Shown: positions 32,674-44,389 of the stretch, one piece after another
Layout: each line of letters starts with the position of its first letter
How positions within the stretch are numbered: position 1 is the first letter of the stretch
Origin: Curvularia sp. ZM96
Lineage: Eukaryota; Ascomycota; Dothideomycetes; Pleosporales; Pleosporaceae
NCBI GenBank assembly: GCA_022457065.1
Contig: JAJGBQ010000002.1
Span: 3,100,001 to 3,164,000 of the forward strand
Direction: 5' to 3'
DNA length: 64,000 nt
The notes under the pieces: model-generated
The model's input: the letters and a program-made list of their open reading frames with translations, nothing else
The model's database searches: none
What the model was told of the DNA's origin: nothing
Made by a program: the position numbers and the translations under genes

Positions 32674-34070
32674 TTAGCAGGGTTTCCTATTGAAGCATGG
32701 GTTACGAACTCCTCTACAAGCTCTCCTTTGCTTTGCATTTGGTATCTCTTTGATCTCCCTGGTCTTCATATCCAGCCATGCTTCTGGCGTACGATCAAAG
32801 TAATGATTCAGTTGCTCCGAGAAGATTTCCTCGGTGTCATCTCCGATTGGATCAAAGAAGTCGTAGCCCAAAATCTTGACATCCATAGAGTTTTCCCGGA
32901 ATTTGCTGAAAAACGGTCTGGTGACTTCGAGAACCTCGAAGAGCTTTACTCGGTATTGCATCCGTGTAGGTAGATAGATGATGATTCTAACGCTTCGATT
33001 GTTTTTGAGCGTCAGAAGGCTATCCAGACTATCTCTCCAGGCGGTCTCCGCGAAAGTTTCAAGAAGGGTGTAGCCAAAGCTCTCACCTACAGTGATGGTC
33101 AAGCAGTTGATAAACGTTTTGAGAGGGAAATGCAAAGATCCAAAGCGGTCGTGGTCGAGGTGAGCTCGGACACAACGATAGTCAATTTCAGCGGCACTCA
33201 AAGCTCTGACGTATCTCAGTGCAAACTCTGTTGCAAACTCGGTACCAACAAATCTTGGATTGGCGAATATTGGAACTGGAAGATCCGGCAAATGTGCTGC
33301 TGGCTGGTCCCGCCATTGAACATTGGTTGGGACAGACGACATGGCCTTATCAAGGCGTTTGATATCACCACTGCTCCAAAGCAGGTCGTAACTACAAATG
33401 TTACATGATTAGCGATGTTTACTGTATACATGTATATGGGTACTGCTGAGCTTCAGAGGAAACATCTGCCGCTATGCATTCGAATTCGAAGCAATGGGAG
33501 GCAATGACGCACATGTAATCGCGAAGCTCGCGTGGGAGTCCTGACAAAATAGGCTGTACTACAGCTGGACACAATTGGATTTCTGAACATCTTGTCGCGA
33601 CGTCATCGAGTTGTCTGCAGAGAATCAGCCGTCTCGTCAATTCACTTCATTTTGACTGAGCACACTTGTCAATTGTTCTTAGCTCCATTTCGAGTCGTTC
33701 ATGCTTGGAACCTTCATTCCAGAGTTCATCAAGAAAGATCTTGTTGTTCGTTTCGACCCTAGAAGACTTAGCGTACGCACTGGTACAGAGACATAGTGTT
33801 CACATACTCTAGTTTCTTTCTTAGGTAGCTGGCCATCAAACTAATGAAGTGTATCAGAGCTTTGTAACCCAGACTACCAGGGCATCTTACGCTCTTCCCT
33901 CATCATACATGCGGAGAAAATTCCTGGATTGATCATGATCGAGGGCCCAGAACCGGTGGTCGATTCCGGAGTTGATTTCGCTGCAACAAAGTCAGGGCGC
34001 CGTTGTTGCGACAAAGGAACGAGTGAAAACTCTTGAAGAGAACACAGTACCGGTGCGATTGTATGGTCAT
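32674..34070 (-). CDS. Six-exon fungal protein with LPRELRD motif
   Basis: Proposed exons on minus are 34070-34051, 33980-33891, 33840-33808, 33758-33666, 33614-33513 and 33391-32674, giving 351 aa. All donors and acceptors are GT..AG and keep one frame, and most acceptors follow a CTAA/CTGA branch. The N-terminal ~90 residues look like a helical, charged segment (LRKKLEVETNNKIFLDELWN). Residues ~108-118 carry LPRELRDYIYDLL, a motif shared by many uncharacterised ascomycete proteins of F-box-like appearance. The C-terminal part (PIFANPRFVGTEFATEFALR) also matches that group. Molecular function is unknown. The 3' end could hold another intron. The start and first two exons are less certain than the rest. 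Confidence 0.65.
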
Positions 34071-34475
34071 AATCTCTAACTGGACTTAAGTAAAGTTTCA
34101 AAAAAACAAAAAGGGGAACGAATGCATGTTTATAGACTGATCGCTAGTGGATGGAGTATTAGGCGCCAGCAACCTGTAATTGGTTGACGCGAGAATGTCG
34201 GCAACGCGCATTCACGTGACGACACTACAAGTCATAGGCTTGTGATATCCAAAGGCTATGGAAAGAGATAAAATGGATGCTAAAACTGGCCTGACATTGG
34301 ATACCAATCAAAAAAGTTCGCCGGGACTGCTAGAAAGGAGACTTAGCGTCATTGGTGTAATCCACCCGAAAGCACACCTGAAGACGTCATCGAACAACAC
34401 ATCCAAGACTTCTCGTACCCTCTCATACCACTTGAAATTTTCTCAGTAAAGCCACTCGCTCATAATACTACCAGT
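34071..34475. promoter_or_regulatory. Divergent intergenic region
   Basis: About 400 bp between the LPREL-motif gene (minus) and a short-chain dehydrogenase (plus), so both promoters are here. No specific site is recognised. Confidence 0.45.
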
Positions 34476-35372
34476 ATGCCTACTATACTCATCATAGGAG
34501 CCACTCGCGGGCTCGGCGCAAGCCTCGTGCAGGTATACGCGGCAGACGTGAGCAATCATGTCTTAGCAACTGCAAGAACATCGAACCCTCCAGGAAATAG
34601 TAAGCAGAATTGAAGATTTCAAATGTTATGCATGATTATAGTACTGATAAAACCCTCTAGCAAAGAACATAACCTACATTCCTGGCATTGACCTCGAATC
34701 ACCACAAGCTGGCAGCAACCTTCTGAACTTCCTTGAATCACAAAGCATACAACACCTGGATATTGTCATCATCACCGCGGGCTACTTTGCAACCGAATCG
34801 CTCAAGGAACCTTCTTTCTCAGCCCAAGAGCGCATGTACCGTACGTGTGCTATTGGCCCCACTATCCTCGTCACAGCACTTGCCAACCACAGCAATACGC
34901 TTCTCGATGACAAATCCAAGATTGTATTGGTCTCTTCGGAAAGCGGCAGCATAACTCTCAGACATGAGTCGGAGGGTGGAGGTAACTACGGCCACCATGC
35001 GAGCAAGGCTGCCCTCAACATGTGCACAAAGCTGTTGAGCTTAGACTTGAAAGATAGAGGCATCGCGATATTTTCTGTGCATCCGGGCTTCATGAGGACA
35101 GAGATGACCCGGAATGTGGGCTTTGATAAGTTCTGGGACGTAGGTGGAGCCGTCACGCCTGATGTTGCTGCGAAATTACTTGTGGAATGGATTGAGACGG
35201 CGGATATGAGCAAAACAGGGCAATATTGGGCTCCTCGAGGAGCTGGGTAAGTTTTCTGCCACCAAAAGTCTCTTCTATCCAGGCTAATCATAGCGGTAGT
35301 GACATTGGTACTGCTGAGCCTGTACTGGGGCCAAAGGACAAGCTTCCCACGCCTCTTCAGCTGCCGTGGTGA
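34476..35372 (+). CDS. Short-chain dehydrogenase/reductase (C-factor-like)
   Basis: Three exons, 34476-34599, 34661-35246 and 35300-35372, giving 260 aa. A Rossmann NAD(P)-binding motif is at the very N-terminus (ILIIGATRGLGASL). The segment IVIITAGYFATESL follows, then LVSSESGSITL with the catalytic Ser region, and YGHHASKAALNM, which is the Y-x-x-x-K catalytic motif. Next comes VHPGFMRTEM, typical of the C-factor / sniffer-like SDR subfamily. The last exon encodes a short tail (DIGTAEPVLGPKDKLPTPLQ). Substrate is unknown. Introns are 61 and 53 bp. Confidence 0.9.
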
Positions 35373-35513
35373 GCTTACTGTAATATCTGTGACCTAAGCA
35401 AAGCCAAAGCATGCATTTGAACATGAATATACAATAGGATACACATTCTTCTTGACTACCTAATCGATGATTCCTTTGGCCTTATAGCACCTCTAAACCC
35501 TCATCTAGTTGCC

Positions 35514-36646
35514 TCATTTGCTCTCCACCATTGATTCAGGTATAATAGTCACAACTTCTGCTGAGCTTGTACTGTGTTCCTTTGGTGCCTCGGGCAACCA
35601 CCTACGTGCGTCGCCCAACCGATCTGCTGTGAGACCAGCCGAACCTGGGTTACGCATGCCAGCTTCGAGTTGTCTTTGATAGCTCACTTGTCGCAGTCTT
35701 TCGGCTTCCCTTGGTGTAAGGTGCAGATAGACCTCCACACCAAAAGCGTGCAGCGCAAGAGAGAGCCACAGCGCCATACCGAATGTAGCGTTCAGGGCTG
35801 CGCCCGTATTTGCAGTGTCTCCTGCCCCAAAAGTCGCTGCCACGGCGGATACTGCACCAGGATTTGCACCATCGACATAAGCAGCACATCCTGGATATGA
35901 GATCAAGAGATCAACGTCGGGGGCGATGGTAGCGGCAATCTTTGCGCAAGTCCAGACAACATAGTACCCTTGGTTTGCCGTGATCTTAGCCGAGATGATC
36001 ATGATAATGCGGAGAGTGACAATGGCTCCAGCATAGAACCATCCCCTGAGCATCCACGCCCGGTGCTGTTCAATTTGCAAACGCTTTACGTTTATGTAAC
36101 TGACAACGAAGCAGCCTAGCGTACTCAAGCCTAGAACGCCGAGACCGCTCTGCACTTCTAGGCCGCCGCCAAACGCGTGTCGTAATATCATAAATGCTCC
36201 CGTAAGGCTGATCAGGTACAGGAGAAGCGCAGCGTATCCGCCAATCCGATGGATGATTATCCAACGGTGACGAATAAATGGCGTGAACTGCGCTACAGCG
36301 ATCAAACTAGCAGGCAGGATACCACCCAGATGAAGCAGGATGCCGACCTTGTACTGTGTGAAGTTAAGGTAGTAATAGCATTCTCCTGGGGCTGCGCTAT
36401 TTCCGCTTTCGCTTGGTCCATCGGCCGGGCAGAAGTTGTGGGAAAAATTGAGGTAGGCAAAACGTGCTAGAACAACTGATGGCAAAGGGTCAGTTTTGAT
36501 GAAACAATTCGAACATGGGAAACTTTACAGCCAGTGAGTGCTCCACCGAAGACAATGTACAGCCAGAAGTTGTAGGCTTTGGTAAAGCCGAGCGGGTTCA
36601 CGACCTTTCGGGCGAACGCGCTGGTTGAAGGTGGTTGGGCAACCAT
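35514..36646 (-). CDS. DUF2306 membrane protein
   Basis: Two exons, 36646-36529 and 36475-35514, with a 53-bp intron (GTAAAG..ATCAG, branch CTGAC). The product is 359 aa. The N-terminus is basic and the first transmembrane helix starts near AYNFWLYIVFGGALTG. Several further helices are visible (VGILLHLGGILPASLIAVAQ, IGGYAALLLYLISLTGAFM, FVVSYINVKRL, WFYAGAIVTLRIIMII). QEH-type segment RLQIEQHRAWMLRGW and the surrounding helices fit the DUF2306 family of predicted membrane proteins with a cytochrome-like four-helix core. The C-terminal ~70 residues are soluble. The function is uncharacterised. Confidence 0.82.
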
Positions 36647-37306
36647 GTTACTCTTAATGGACAGTAAAATCGATATTTTATACGTGCTGTTGGAAGCTGA
36701 AAAGGTGTTTGGTGGTGAGTCTTGTATGCTGTAGCACTATCATCTCTTCCGACAACTGTCACATCTTATACAATGCTCGATTGTTTGTTCTATACCTTGT
36801 TGAGGTTATTTTGCGCTCGCAGCCAAGACGTATAATTATTGTATCCAAGGCACAGCCTTAGAGCAGTGGATCAGTAGACCACGGAAGAGCGATTCATGTC
36901 ATAGCACCGAAACTCGATCTGAGAGTTAATTACGATCGTGGTAGTCAGAAGAAGCAGTGCAAGGCAAAGCTGCCAAGCAGGTTGGTAGCGGGTCTACGCT
37001 CTCACCCTATTGGACGCGCTCATTCCACCAAAAGAGGAAAAGCGCAACCGGTCACAATTGGCCAAACGAGGATGACACGACTGGTGGCCTTATTACCAAT
37101 CTAGCTCAGACGGTCTTCAGCCATGCTTAAGTCGTCATAGACATTTGTGCACCAATAATTGAGCCACTTTGCTGCCAACATGTCAAGACTGGTACAGCCT
37201 CACCGATGATTAAGAAGCAAGCCATTTCATGTCTACAAATGGTACATTTTGCGCTGACCTCGCGCACTAGTCCTGCTGAGTATTCCATGCACCTCAACCA
37301 ACTGCT
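36647..37306. promoter_or_regulatory. Divergent intergenic region, DUF2306 and Zn2Cys6 genes
   Basis: About 660 bp between divergent starts. Divergent placement of a Zn2Cys6 regulator and a membrane protein gene is common in fungal gene pairs, but I see no clear CGG-type inverted operator. Confidence 0.45.
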
Positions 37307-38886
37307 ATGGTCGGGATTCCTGGTCGTTCCAAAGGGTGTGTCACCTGCAGGAAACGAAAGAAAGGTGTAAGTTGAAGCCGCTCTGACAGGTACTCTAACA
37401 TAGCCCAAAGCTCACGTACTAAACGTAGTGCGACCAAGCTCAGCCGGAGTGTGGCCAATGTAAAGAGCGTGGAATAAAATGTGCAGGGTACGACTCTGAT
37501 CGCATTTTCATTTACCAGAATGGCGGCTCAGGTCGGGCTGTACCGAAAGAAGGCAAATATGCGACCACTAAGCTCTCTTCCAACCAGCCATCTCGTCACA
37601 GCTCCCAGATGGTACTTTCCAAGTCTGCCTTTGCTCTTCAACCGCACGACTCATGCATCAGTCCTATAAACATTATACTTCCGAATGAACTCGCGAGGTC
37701 TGCTTATAGCAACAAGACTATTGAAGCATTCATGGAAATGTACAGTCCGGCAGGAACAATTCATGGTAACAACAGCGAAGCAAAGGAATTGGCTACTCTT
37801 CTACCTTTGCTGAGTTCACGTGATCAAGCACTGGAGATGGCTACTCTTGCTGTTGGCATGATGCAACTCGGAATAAACACAGCAAACAAAGACGTTGCAA
37901 GACAAGGAAGAATTTTATACGGTGAAGCGCTGAAAGCAACTGCAACGGCCTTGCGAAATCCTGCTCGAGCAAATAGCAAATCGTTGCTTGCTGTACCACG
38001 CGTTATGGCACTGTTTGATATGCTGTTTGGCGCGGAGCCTGCATCGACCAATCAAGCGAAGAGCTGGCTGAGCCATGCAGAAGGAGAGCTAGCTATGATA
38101 CTTAGCCGCGGACCTGAAGCTTTTGCATTAGATGATACAGCGCACAGCTTGTTCGTTAACGCCAGATTCCGACTGCTAGGGCCTGCTGTTCGACTTCGCA
38201 GACCAACTCTACTCAATACACACACATGGAAGACATTGCCTTGGAGAGGAAGAATCAAGACATCAGAAGATTTACTCATCGATATACTCTGTGACATACC
38301 GGAGCTACTAGGGACTATCGATCATCTCCGATTTGGATTTATGGACCACTTAGAAAGAGAAAAACTTCGAGCAAAGACTTTATCAAAATGTTGGGCATTG
38401 CATTGGCTTCTTGATGACTGGGCACAGGCCAATGCCGTGTATACACCTGAAATCATGGATCCGTCCACAAGGGTCACTTTTGCGAATATTGATGTTGCAT
38501 GCATCACTGTCAGATACTGGCTGATTGCGGTCTTCCTCTACTCAGCTTTTGATACTGTTGACGGCATCGATAGTTCCACCGACTACTCTCTCTCTCGCCC
38601 TGACCGTCCTCACCCTCGGCCATTTGCACGGGGAATCATATGTTCAGTGGATTATTTTTTGCAAGAGAATTTTGGCGTTACCGGGATCTTGGCTATTTGG
38701 TATCCATTAGGGAATACGCTTTTCTATATGAACCGCAATCGGGATTCGGACGAGGAGTACATCCAAGAGGCCATTAGGATCTGGCAACGGCCCAAGCTTC
38801 CCAGCGTGATGAGGGATTTTCTACAAAGTTTTCGGCGAACGGTTGATATGCAAACTCTTGTAGCGACTCCTGTCCACGATCTTTGA
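37307..38886 (+). CDS. Zn2Cys6 transcription factor
   Basis: Two exons, 37307-37366 and 37429-38886, with a 62-bp intron inside the zinc cluster (branch TACTAAACGTAG). The product is 505 aa. The DNA-binding domain is at the N-terminus: CVTCRKRKKG joined to CDQAQPECGQCKERGIKC. This gives the six cysteines that bind two zinc ions, followed by the usual GYDSDR. Downstream is a fungal specific transcription factor (Fungal_trans_2-like) region with ANELARS... helices and LLSSRDQALEMATLAVGM. The target genes are unknown. The neighbouring DUF2306 gene is the obvious candidate by position only. Confidence 0.92.
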
Positions 38887-39076
38887 GAATATCTAAAAAA
38901 AAAAAAATGAAAAGGCAGGAGAAAAGACTCACGTGGATGCAAGATTTGATTGAGGTAGGCTCCAACCAAGCTATAAAACATTACATTTGTGGCGTTCCCA
39001 GAACGTTGACCTGACAACTCAAGAAGACAACCTAACACCATCGCTATGCATGAAGAAATCGCCTTCACTCCGTTAT

Positions 39077-40108
39077 TCAGTTCATTTCGATAATTCCCGG
39101 CCCGAAAATAGTTTGCTTCGCAACATCCTCCGCACTAGTGAACTGGTCGGCTCCCATCGTAACCGCAGCAATCGTCAGGCCCCGCATGATAAACTCCTCG
39201 AACGGAAATTCTGCCTGAAACTTCACCCGCTCGTCCATCATCTCTATATTCTGCAACTTCTTGACCAATGGAACATTTTGGCCGTTCAAGAAGACCAGTC
39301 TCAGCTGATCAAGCTCAAACATACCCGCATCTTTCATAGAGAAAGAAAACGTCAAATTCTGCGCTTTGGGCTGGAGATTTTGTGTCTCGATCGTAAGCGG
39401 CTTAAACGTCTTGAGCGGGATGGAACCGATACTCGGACAACTGCCTTCAATGACGAAGCTCTGGATAGCCGTAAAAGCGAAGTCTCGCGCCGCACCCGTT
39501 AAAAAGGGCTGCGCTGATGGTCGTTGACCCTGTTCGGCTCGGAAAAAGCCGTCTTGCTCGCCTTCGTTGCCAATGACGGATGCTACCGCGTGCACAAGAT
39601 CGAAATCTCCTGAGCGAGCGAATATCTCAGACACGTCTTGCAAGGTGCCCAGCACCATGTCAGTGAAGGTGGCTGCGAGACGGATTGCGTCGGTGAAATT
39701 GCTGACAGGAAAGTTGTATTTGCATGGCTGGATAGCGCCTTGATTGAAATGAGTCAAGGCGCCGTTCGCGTTCACCGCATGCATCTCTTCTTGCGCAGCG
39801 ATGACTTTGATGGCATCAAGAACGTAATTGTGTCTATCCTCGAGATCATAGCCGGGGATTTTGGCTGTCAGGTTGGCGACGAGTTCTGTGAAAAAGGCAA
39901 CCTCGAAGAGCTCGTTGAATGCAATAAGCTTGAGGTTTGTGGCTCCATCTGGACTGATTGTGGGTGGTGGAGGGCCGTTGGGGAGAATGCCTTGGCCCTC
40001 TCTTTCGAGGTTGAGTAGTGCTTGCTCAGAGGAGTCGCGTTTACCAGTTGGTACTGCGTATGCGAGGGTTACTGTCGCGAAAGCGAGATATGGTATGTGG
40101 TAACGCAT
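39077..40108 (-). CDS. Secreted ferritin-like (Rds1 / late sexual development) protein
   Basis: Single exon, 343 aa, ATG at 40108. A signal peptide (MRYHIPYLAFATVTLAYAVP) is present. The body is a ferritin-like four-helix domain (Pfam Ferritin_2 type), with LIAFNELFEVAFFTELVANL and VIAAQEEMHAVNANGAL supplying the expected Glu and Glu-x-x-His type ligands. A later helix carries SVIGNEGEQDGFFR. Proteins of this group are annotated as Rds1-like stress-response or late sexual development proteins in ascomycetes. Metal binding is inferred from the fold. No GPI signal is obvious. Confidence 0.85.
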   Translation of the reverse strand: MRYHIPYLAFATVTLAYAVPTGKRDSSEQALLNLEREGQGILPNGPPPPTISPDGATNLKLIAFNELFEVAFFTELVANLTAKIPGYDLEDRHNYVLDAIKVIAAQEEMHAVNANGALTHFNQGAIQPCKYNFPVSNFTDAIRLAATFTDMVLGTLQDVSEIFARSGDFDLVHAVASVIGNEGEQDGFFRAEQGQRPSAQPFLTGAARDFAFTAIQSFVIEGSCPSIGSIPLKTFKPLTIETQNLQPKAQNLTFSFSMKDAGMFELDQLRLVFLNGQNVPLVKKLQNIEMMDERVKFQAEFPFEEFIMRGLTIAAVTMGADQFTSAEDVAKQTIFGPGIIEMN

Positions 40109-41353
40109 CTTGTATCACTGCTGCAAAGTACACAAAGACGGAAAATTCATGAAAAAGAAATATCGAGCCCACAACAGCATTTCATAGGGAGATCAGGCCG
40201 TCAAAAGAGTGAAAGCCCACAGAATACCTACACCCGTTGAAACGGCCGAAAGCTTTCCAAAACCCTTATCCGGTACAAAAATAATTCGCTGCCGTATTCT
40301 CACATCTATTGAAACCTTTTCTGTTCCCCTTACTGCCTTGCCCTGCCTAGCTCCAGTCCTAGTCCACCCAACCACGTCTCACTCACATCTAGTTTGACAA
40401 TGTCCAGCCACACCCTAAACGCTCACACCGAGAAAGCCTGTCAATAATCACCACATTCCCACGCTCATTTCTAGAATCAAATCTTTGGCGCTACCCCTGT
40501 GCGCCCCAGCGTATATCCGCATCCGCCACGCTGTCCACCCGGAGACAAATCCGGCAGCGCAAAGCCAATAATCCGTCGCAACAGCCACTCCACAAATCCA
40601 TCTACCGTCCGCGCCTGCCTCGCAAGCGCTGCGCCCACTCCGTCTCTACCGGAAAAGCTTAATCCATGACCCGAAAAGCTTAACTGAGACTTCATCTGTG
40701 GCACCTATGACGGAAGGAGCGTGGTTCCGACCGGATGATTAGTGTGGCTTTGTGGCTGAGTGAAATAGACTTATTTCTTTTTTGGAGCAAGGATGGCTCG
40801 GCACGGTAGACGTTTTTTGTACGCAGCTTGTGGCGCAGTTGGTTCGTTGGTAGGTTTCGCACTTTGGGGGGTGTGAAGGAGCGCCATGTGCGAACACCCG
40901 CATGCCTAGCTTCCCTTTTTCTCTTTTTTCTCTCGACAAAATCTAAGCACTCTATCTCGGCATTCGATGATCCCGCTTGTAAAAGTCTAAACTTCAAAAA
41001 GAGGATGTTTAGCTATACGATTGGTATTAAGACGATTGACATCAGCCCCCGTTGTTTCCGAGCTGTTTCTAGTTGGAAACGCGCCACAGTTTGCGTTGGT
41101 GGGGGATCCCCGGCTTGTCATGGAGCCGAATGAGGGCCTTCTTGCTCTTGTTGTGCTTGAACTTCTCGGATTACTGGCCCCCGGATGTATTGTGTTATCT
41201 TTTTGTTCAACACGCAAAATTCAGTACAGAGTCATGAGATGAGTTGAGATAATGTAGATTGGGTGGCGGGGCAGTGTTGCTTCAACAACTATCGCACACC
41301 GACTGCAAACGGTTTCAGAGGATGAAAACATTTCTTGTATTGTGCGTACTGAA
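40109..41353. other. Intergenic
   Basis: About 1.2 kb between two minus-strand genes. It holds the promoter of the ferritin-like gene and the 3' flank of the tRNase Z gene. Only chance frames are visible. Confidence 0.5.
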
Positions 41354-44300
41354 CTAGTTATTCCTCTGGCTCTTTTGCTTCTTCGCCTTCTGTTGTTGTC
41401 CCTGCTGCTGCTTCTGCTTCTTCTTCTTGTTTCCCTTCCCACCCTCTCCATCGCTTTCACTAGCCCTCTTGCCACTACTCTTCGTATCGCTCGTTCCATC
41501 CACGTCTGCATCATCTTCAGCCTCCCCCTCTTTAAGCAGCAACATGTTCAGTGCCTCGTTGAAAGTCGACAACTCGCAAATGTCGCCAATCTTGACGCGC
41601 ATGTAGTCAAACGCGATGGCTACCTTCAAGTCTTTATTCCGAATCTTGATCACACGTTCGTTTTCGGCCAAAGAGGAAGGCTGATGCTGTAAGGTTGGAA
41701 TGGGTTTTGCTGCATCGCGGGTCGGAGCGAAGGAAGGGTGAATATCCATGTTATCCGCGTTTTCGATGGTAGGGTCTACTTCATCCTCATCGGCAACATC
41801 CTCAGCAACTTTGGCGGGGTCAAGGAGCGGGTCTTCTTGCTCGCCGTCTGTGACTGTTTGAAGAACGGGAATCTTTTGGTATCGTTGACTGAAATGCGTA
41901 AGTACGACAGCTTTGGCGTTCATCTGAGCACCGACGCCGAGAGCTTCAGAAGTAGTGGAGTGCTTTTTCGCTTTGGCATCGCCCTGTAGCGCATCATCAA
42001 ATGTAGCCTCATGGATGAGCACCGTGGAATCTGTGCCAATTTTCGAGAAGTGAAGGCTTGGCCTGCAGTCGCCTGAATAGCTGACTTTAAGCGGCTTGAC
42101 GCCTTCCGGATCTGAAGGTGATCGAGGGAAAGTGATTGAAACAGCCATGGCTCCGTGGCAGTGTGCTACCCTCGCAGTCTGTATATCTTCGAAACCAAAG
42201 AGTTCCTGGTACAACTTTCTATTAATCTCTGGATTTTCGGCATTGTCCTTGCCAAAGGAGTTGTTGATTGAGAGTCGCGAAGAGCTGCGATGTTCATTGG
42301 GAGTAATTTGCAGCGGCAAGATGCGACTGTATCCGAAATCCTCAATTGCTGAGTACTCGCTAAGCCATTGCAGCATGCCGTTATGCGAGATGACGGAAAG
42401 ACCGTAAGCACTGGTATCGATGCCAGCCACGGTCGTACCTAGAGGTTGCGGGTTTGGCACGCTGTTATGCACTACTTGGTACCAAGCCCGGATCACGGCA
42501 GCTGTTCCCAGGTGGTGGTCAGCATGCAGGTGGCTAATCCAGATTACCTTGAGGTTCTTGAGAACATCGATTAGTTCTTCGTGGGTAAACACTCTTGCAA
42601 GTTGTCCTAACGTGTTCTCGCCACAGTCAAAGAGATAGTTTCCAATTTCTGGGACGCGAACAAGAGTCGCAGAAACATTGCGGTACTTTGATGGCAGAGC
42701 GGAACCCGTACCAAGGGTGATGACTTCGGTATCTGGACGTGCCAGTAGCTTTCTCCACTCATTCATGTTGCTGCGATTAACTTGCAGTGCATGTTGAGCC
42801 TTCTGTGCTAGCTGGAGCACCTCGGGCGCTGTCGCTCGTCGCGCCGTCTCTTCGTCGAATGTTGGTGAGATCAATTCTTTCTTCGTCAAGAATTTGGGCA
42901 TCAGTGTAAAAGTCAACCCTCGATCAGCAGCAATGGCGCCATTTGGTAGCTCAGATGACGCCGATTGGCTAGCTCTGTATAAGCTCTTCTGAGGCACGCT
43001 GGTACTATCGGACACGGGTGTAGAGTATCTGGCAGGATCTACTAGTCCCAGACGCGTAGCTTGGGTGGCAACTGAGTCATTAGTGATACGGTTGGGCGCA
43101 GTATCTATGGAGGATATGACATGCTCCACGTCGCTCAGTCTCTTCATAAACTCTGTCAGAGTGGGATGGCCTGCCACTCCGGGGCCAAGCATCCAGACTA
43201 TGGCTCTAATACCGTCCATGACTTCTGGAGAATTGAGCTCCTCTCGTTGAACGAGGCTTTCAATGTAATCGACAGAAGGAACATCCAGAATGGCAATCCC
43301 TTGACCAGGCCGGTCAGGGCCCATAACCTGATCCGGTTTGATCCACTCCCCACTGGCGTTCTGGACCGATTTGCCTTTTGTAAGCGCGCCAAACTGCGGT
43401 CCTGGCTTGATGCCCAGTGCTTTCGCGCGCTCAGGGTCAAATTGTCCACGAGTAGGGTGCGTCCGCATAATGTACGAAACACATTCTTGAGCAGGCTTAG
43501 TTGGTGGAAGAGCCAGAATCATCGCACCAGGCCAGGGTGTGCGGGTCCAGACGGTCATATCAGGAAGAGGATCTGGGCCACCTGGTTTTGGACCAACGTA
43601 GGGCTCGTAGCCATGTGTTTCTGGATTACGAACGAACATGGCGGCAGGCATTTCCACCTCAGAGATGTGTCGCTCTACAAGCGTGTCGAAGCTCCAGTTG
43701 GAATCAAACATGTACTTGATAGTAGCGGTCCGTATTTGGTCGTACCTCAGCTCACGAGCTTCTGGGCTTTCGTTCTCCGGAGCCTGAAAGTCCTGGAAGG
43801 TATTCAGGTGCGCGTCGAAGTGTCGTCGCCGTTCCTCTAGGTCAGCTTCTGCTTGAGCATCCAGTTGAAATCCGACAGGGGAAACGGACATGGCCCAAAC
43901 ATTGATGTTATGGTCTTTCCAGGTAGGAGGTATGGCACCGTTTTCGGCTTTGGCAGGGTGCTGGTTTTTGTATTCAGTAGCAACAATCGGTATACCTTTC
44001 CGAAAGATGAACCTCCGGCAGGTGCCCAATGTGTGTTTCAGGTTAGGAGGACCGTATACATCAAAGTGTGGCTTGGGCGGCGCTTCAACATGCTTGCCTC
44101 GCTTTTGGGCCGTTTGAAATGTCTCCATGGATGTAGTGTAGGAGCTTGTGCTTGCGTCGGCTAGTGTGAGCATCATGCCTATGAGCCCGCCCATGTTTTT
44201 CCACTCAGTCCTCCCGGTCAAGAAAAAATCCTGTGCCTTCAACAAACGCGTCCCCTGCTGCACCATGGCACGCTGCGTGCCCTCGGCCAGGCTGCCAAAG

Positions 44301-44389
44301 ACATAGTGCCTATTGGGTGTGCGCACCACAAGCGCAGTACCTGGGCTGTCCGCCGTGGGCGTGGTGATGATTTCAACGCTGCAAGACAT
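41354..44389 (-). CDS. TRZ1: Long-form tRNase Z (tRNA 3' endonuclease)
   Basis: Single exon, about 1011 aa from the first in-frame ATG (44389). tRNase Z cuts the 3' trailer from precursor tRNAs in nucleus and mitochondria. The long form is a duplicated metallo-beta-lactamase. The N-terminal half keeps the fold with an altered metal site (GRTEWKNMGGLIGMMLTLAD). The C-terminal half has the zinc motif SHLHADHHLGT, LGTGSALPSKYRN before it, and late metal-site strands VSYSGDCRPS, IHEATFDD and VLTHFSQRY. The C-terminal tail is Lys/Gln-rich. A stop-free frame of about 100 codons continues upstream of the ATG and reads like a mitochondrial presequence (see findings). Confidence 0.95.
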   Translation of the reverse strand: MSCSVEIITTPTADSPGTALVVRTPNRHYVFGSLAEGTQRAMVQQGTRLLKAQDFFLTGRTEWKNMGGLIGMMLTLADASTSSYTTSMETFQTAQKRGKHVEAPPKPHFDVYGPPNLKHTLGTCRRFIFRKGIPIVATEYKNQHPAKAENGAIPPTWKDHNINVWAMSVSPVGFQLDAQAEADLEERRRHFDAHLNTFQDFQAPENESPEARELRYDQIRTATIKYMFDSNWSFDTLVERHISEVEMPAAMFVRNPETHGYEPYVGPKPGGPDPLPDMTVWTRTPWPGAMILALPPTKPAQECVSYIMRTHPTRGQFDPERAKALGIKPGPQFGALTKGKSVQNASGEWIKPDQVMGPDRPGQGIAILDVPSVDYIESLVQREELNSPEVMDGIRAIVWMLGPGVAGHPTLTEFMKRLSDVEHVISSIDTAPNRITNDSVATQATRLGLVDPARYSTPVSDSTSVPQKSLYRASQSASSELPNGAIAADRGLTFTLMPKFLTKKELISPTFDEETARRATAPEVLQLAQKAQHALQVNRSNMNEWRKLLARPDTEVITLGTGSALPSKYRNVSATLVRVPEIGNYLFDCGENTLGQLARVFTHEELIDVLKNLKVIWISHLHADHHLGTAAVIRAWYQVVHNSVPNPQPLGTTVAGIDTSAYGLSVISHNGMLQWLSEYSAIEDFGYSRILPLQITPNEHRSSSRLSINNSFGKDNAENPEINRKLYQELFGFEDIQTARVAHCHGAMAVSITFPRSPSDPEGVKPLKVSYSGDCRPSLHFSKIGTDSTVLIHEATFDDALQGDAKAKKHSTTSEALGVGAQMNAKAVVLTHFSQRYQKIPVLQTVTDGEQEDPLLDPAKVAEDVADEDEVDPTIENADNMDIHPSFAPTRDAAKPIPTLQHQPSSLAENERVIKIRNKDLKVAIAFDYMRVKIGDICELSTFNEALNMLLLKEGEAEDDADVDGTSDTKSSGKRASESDGEGGKGNKKKKQKQQQGQQQKAKKQKSQRNN

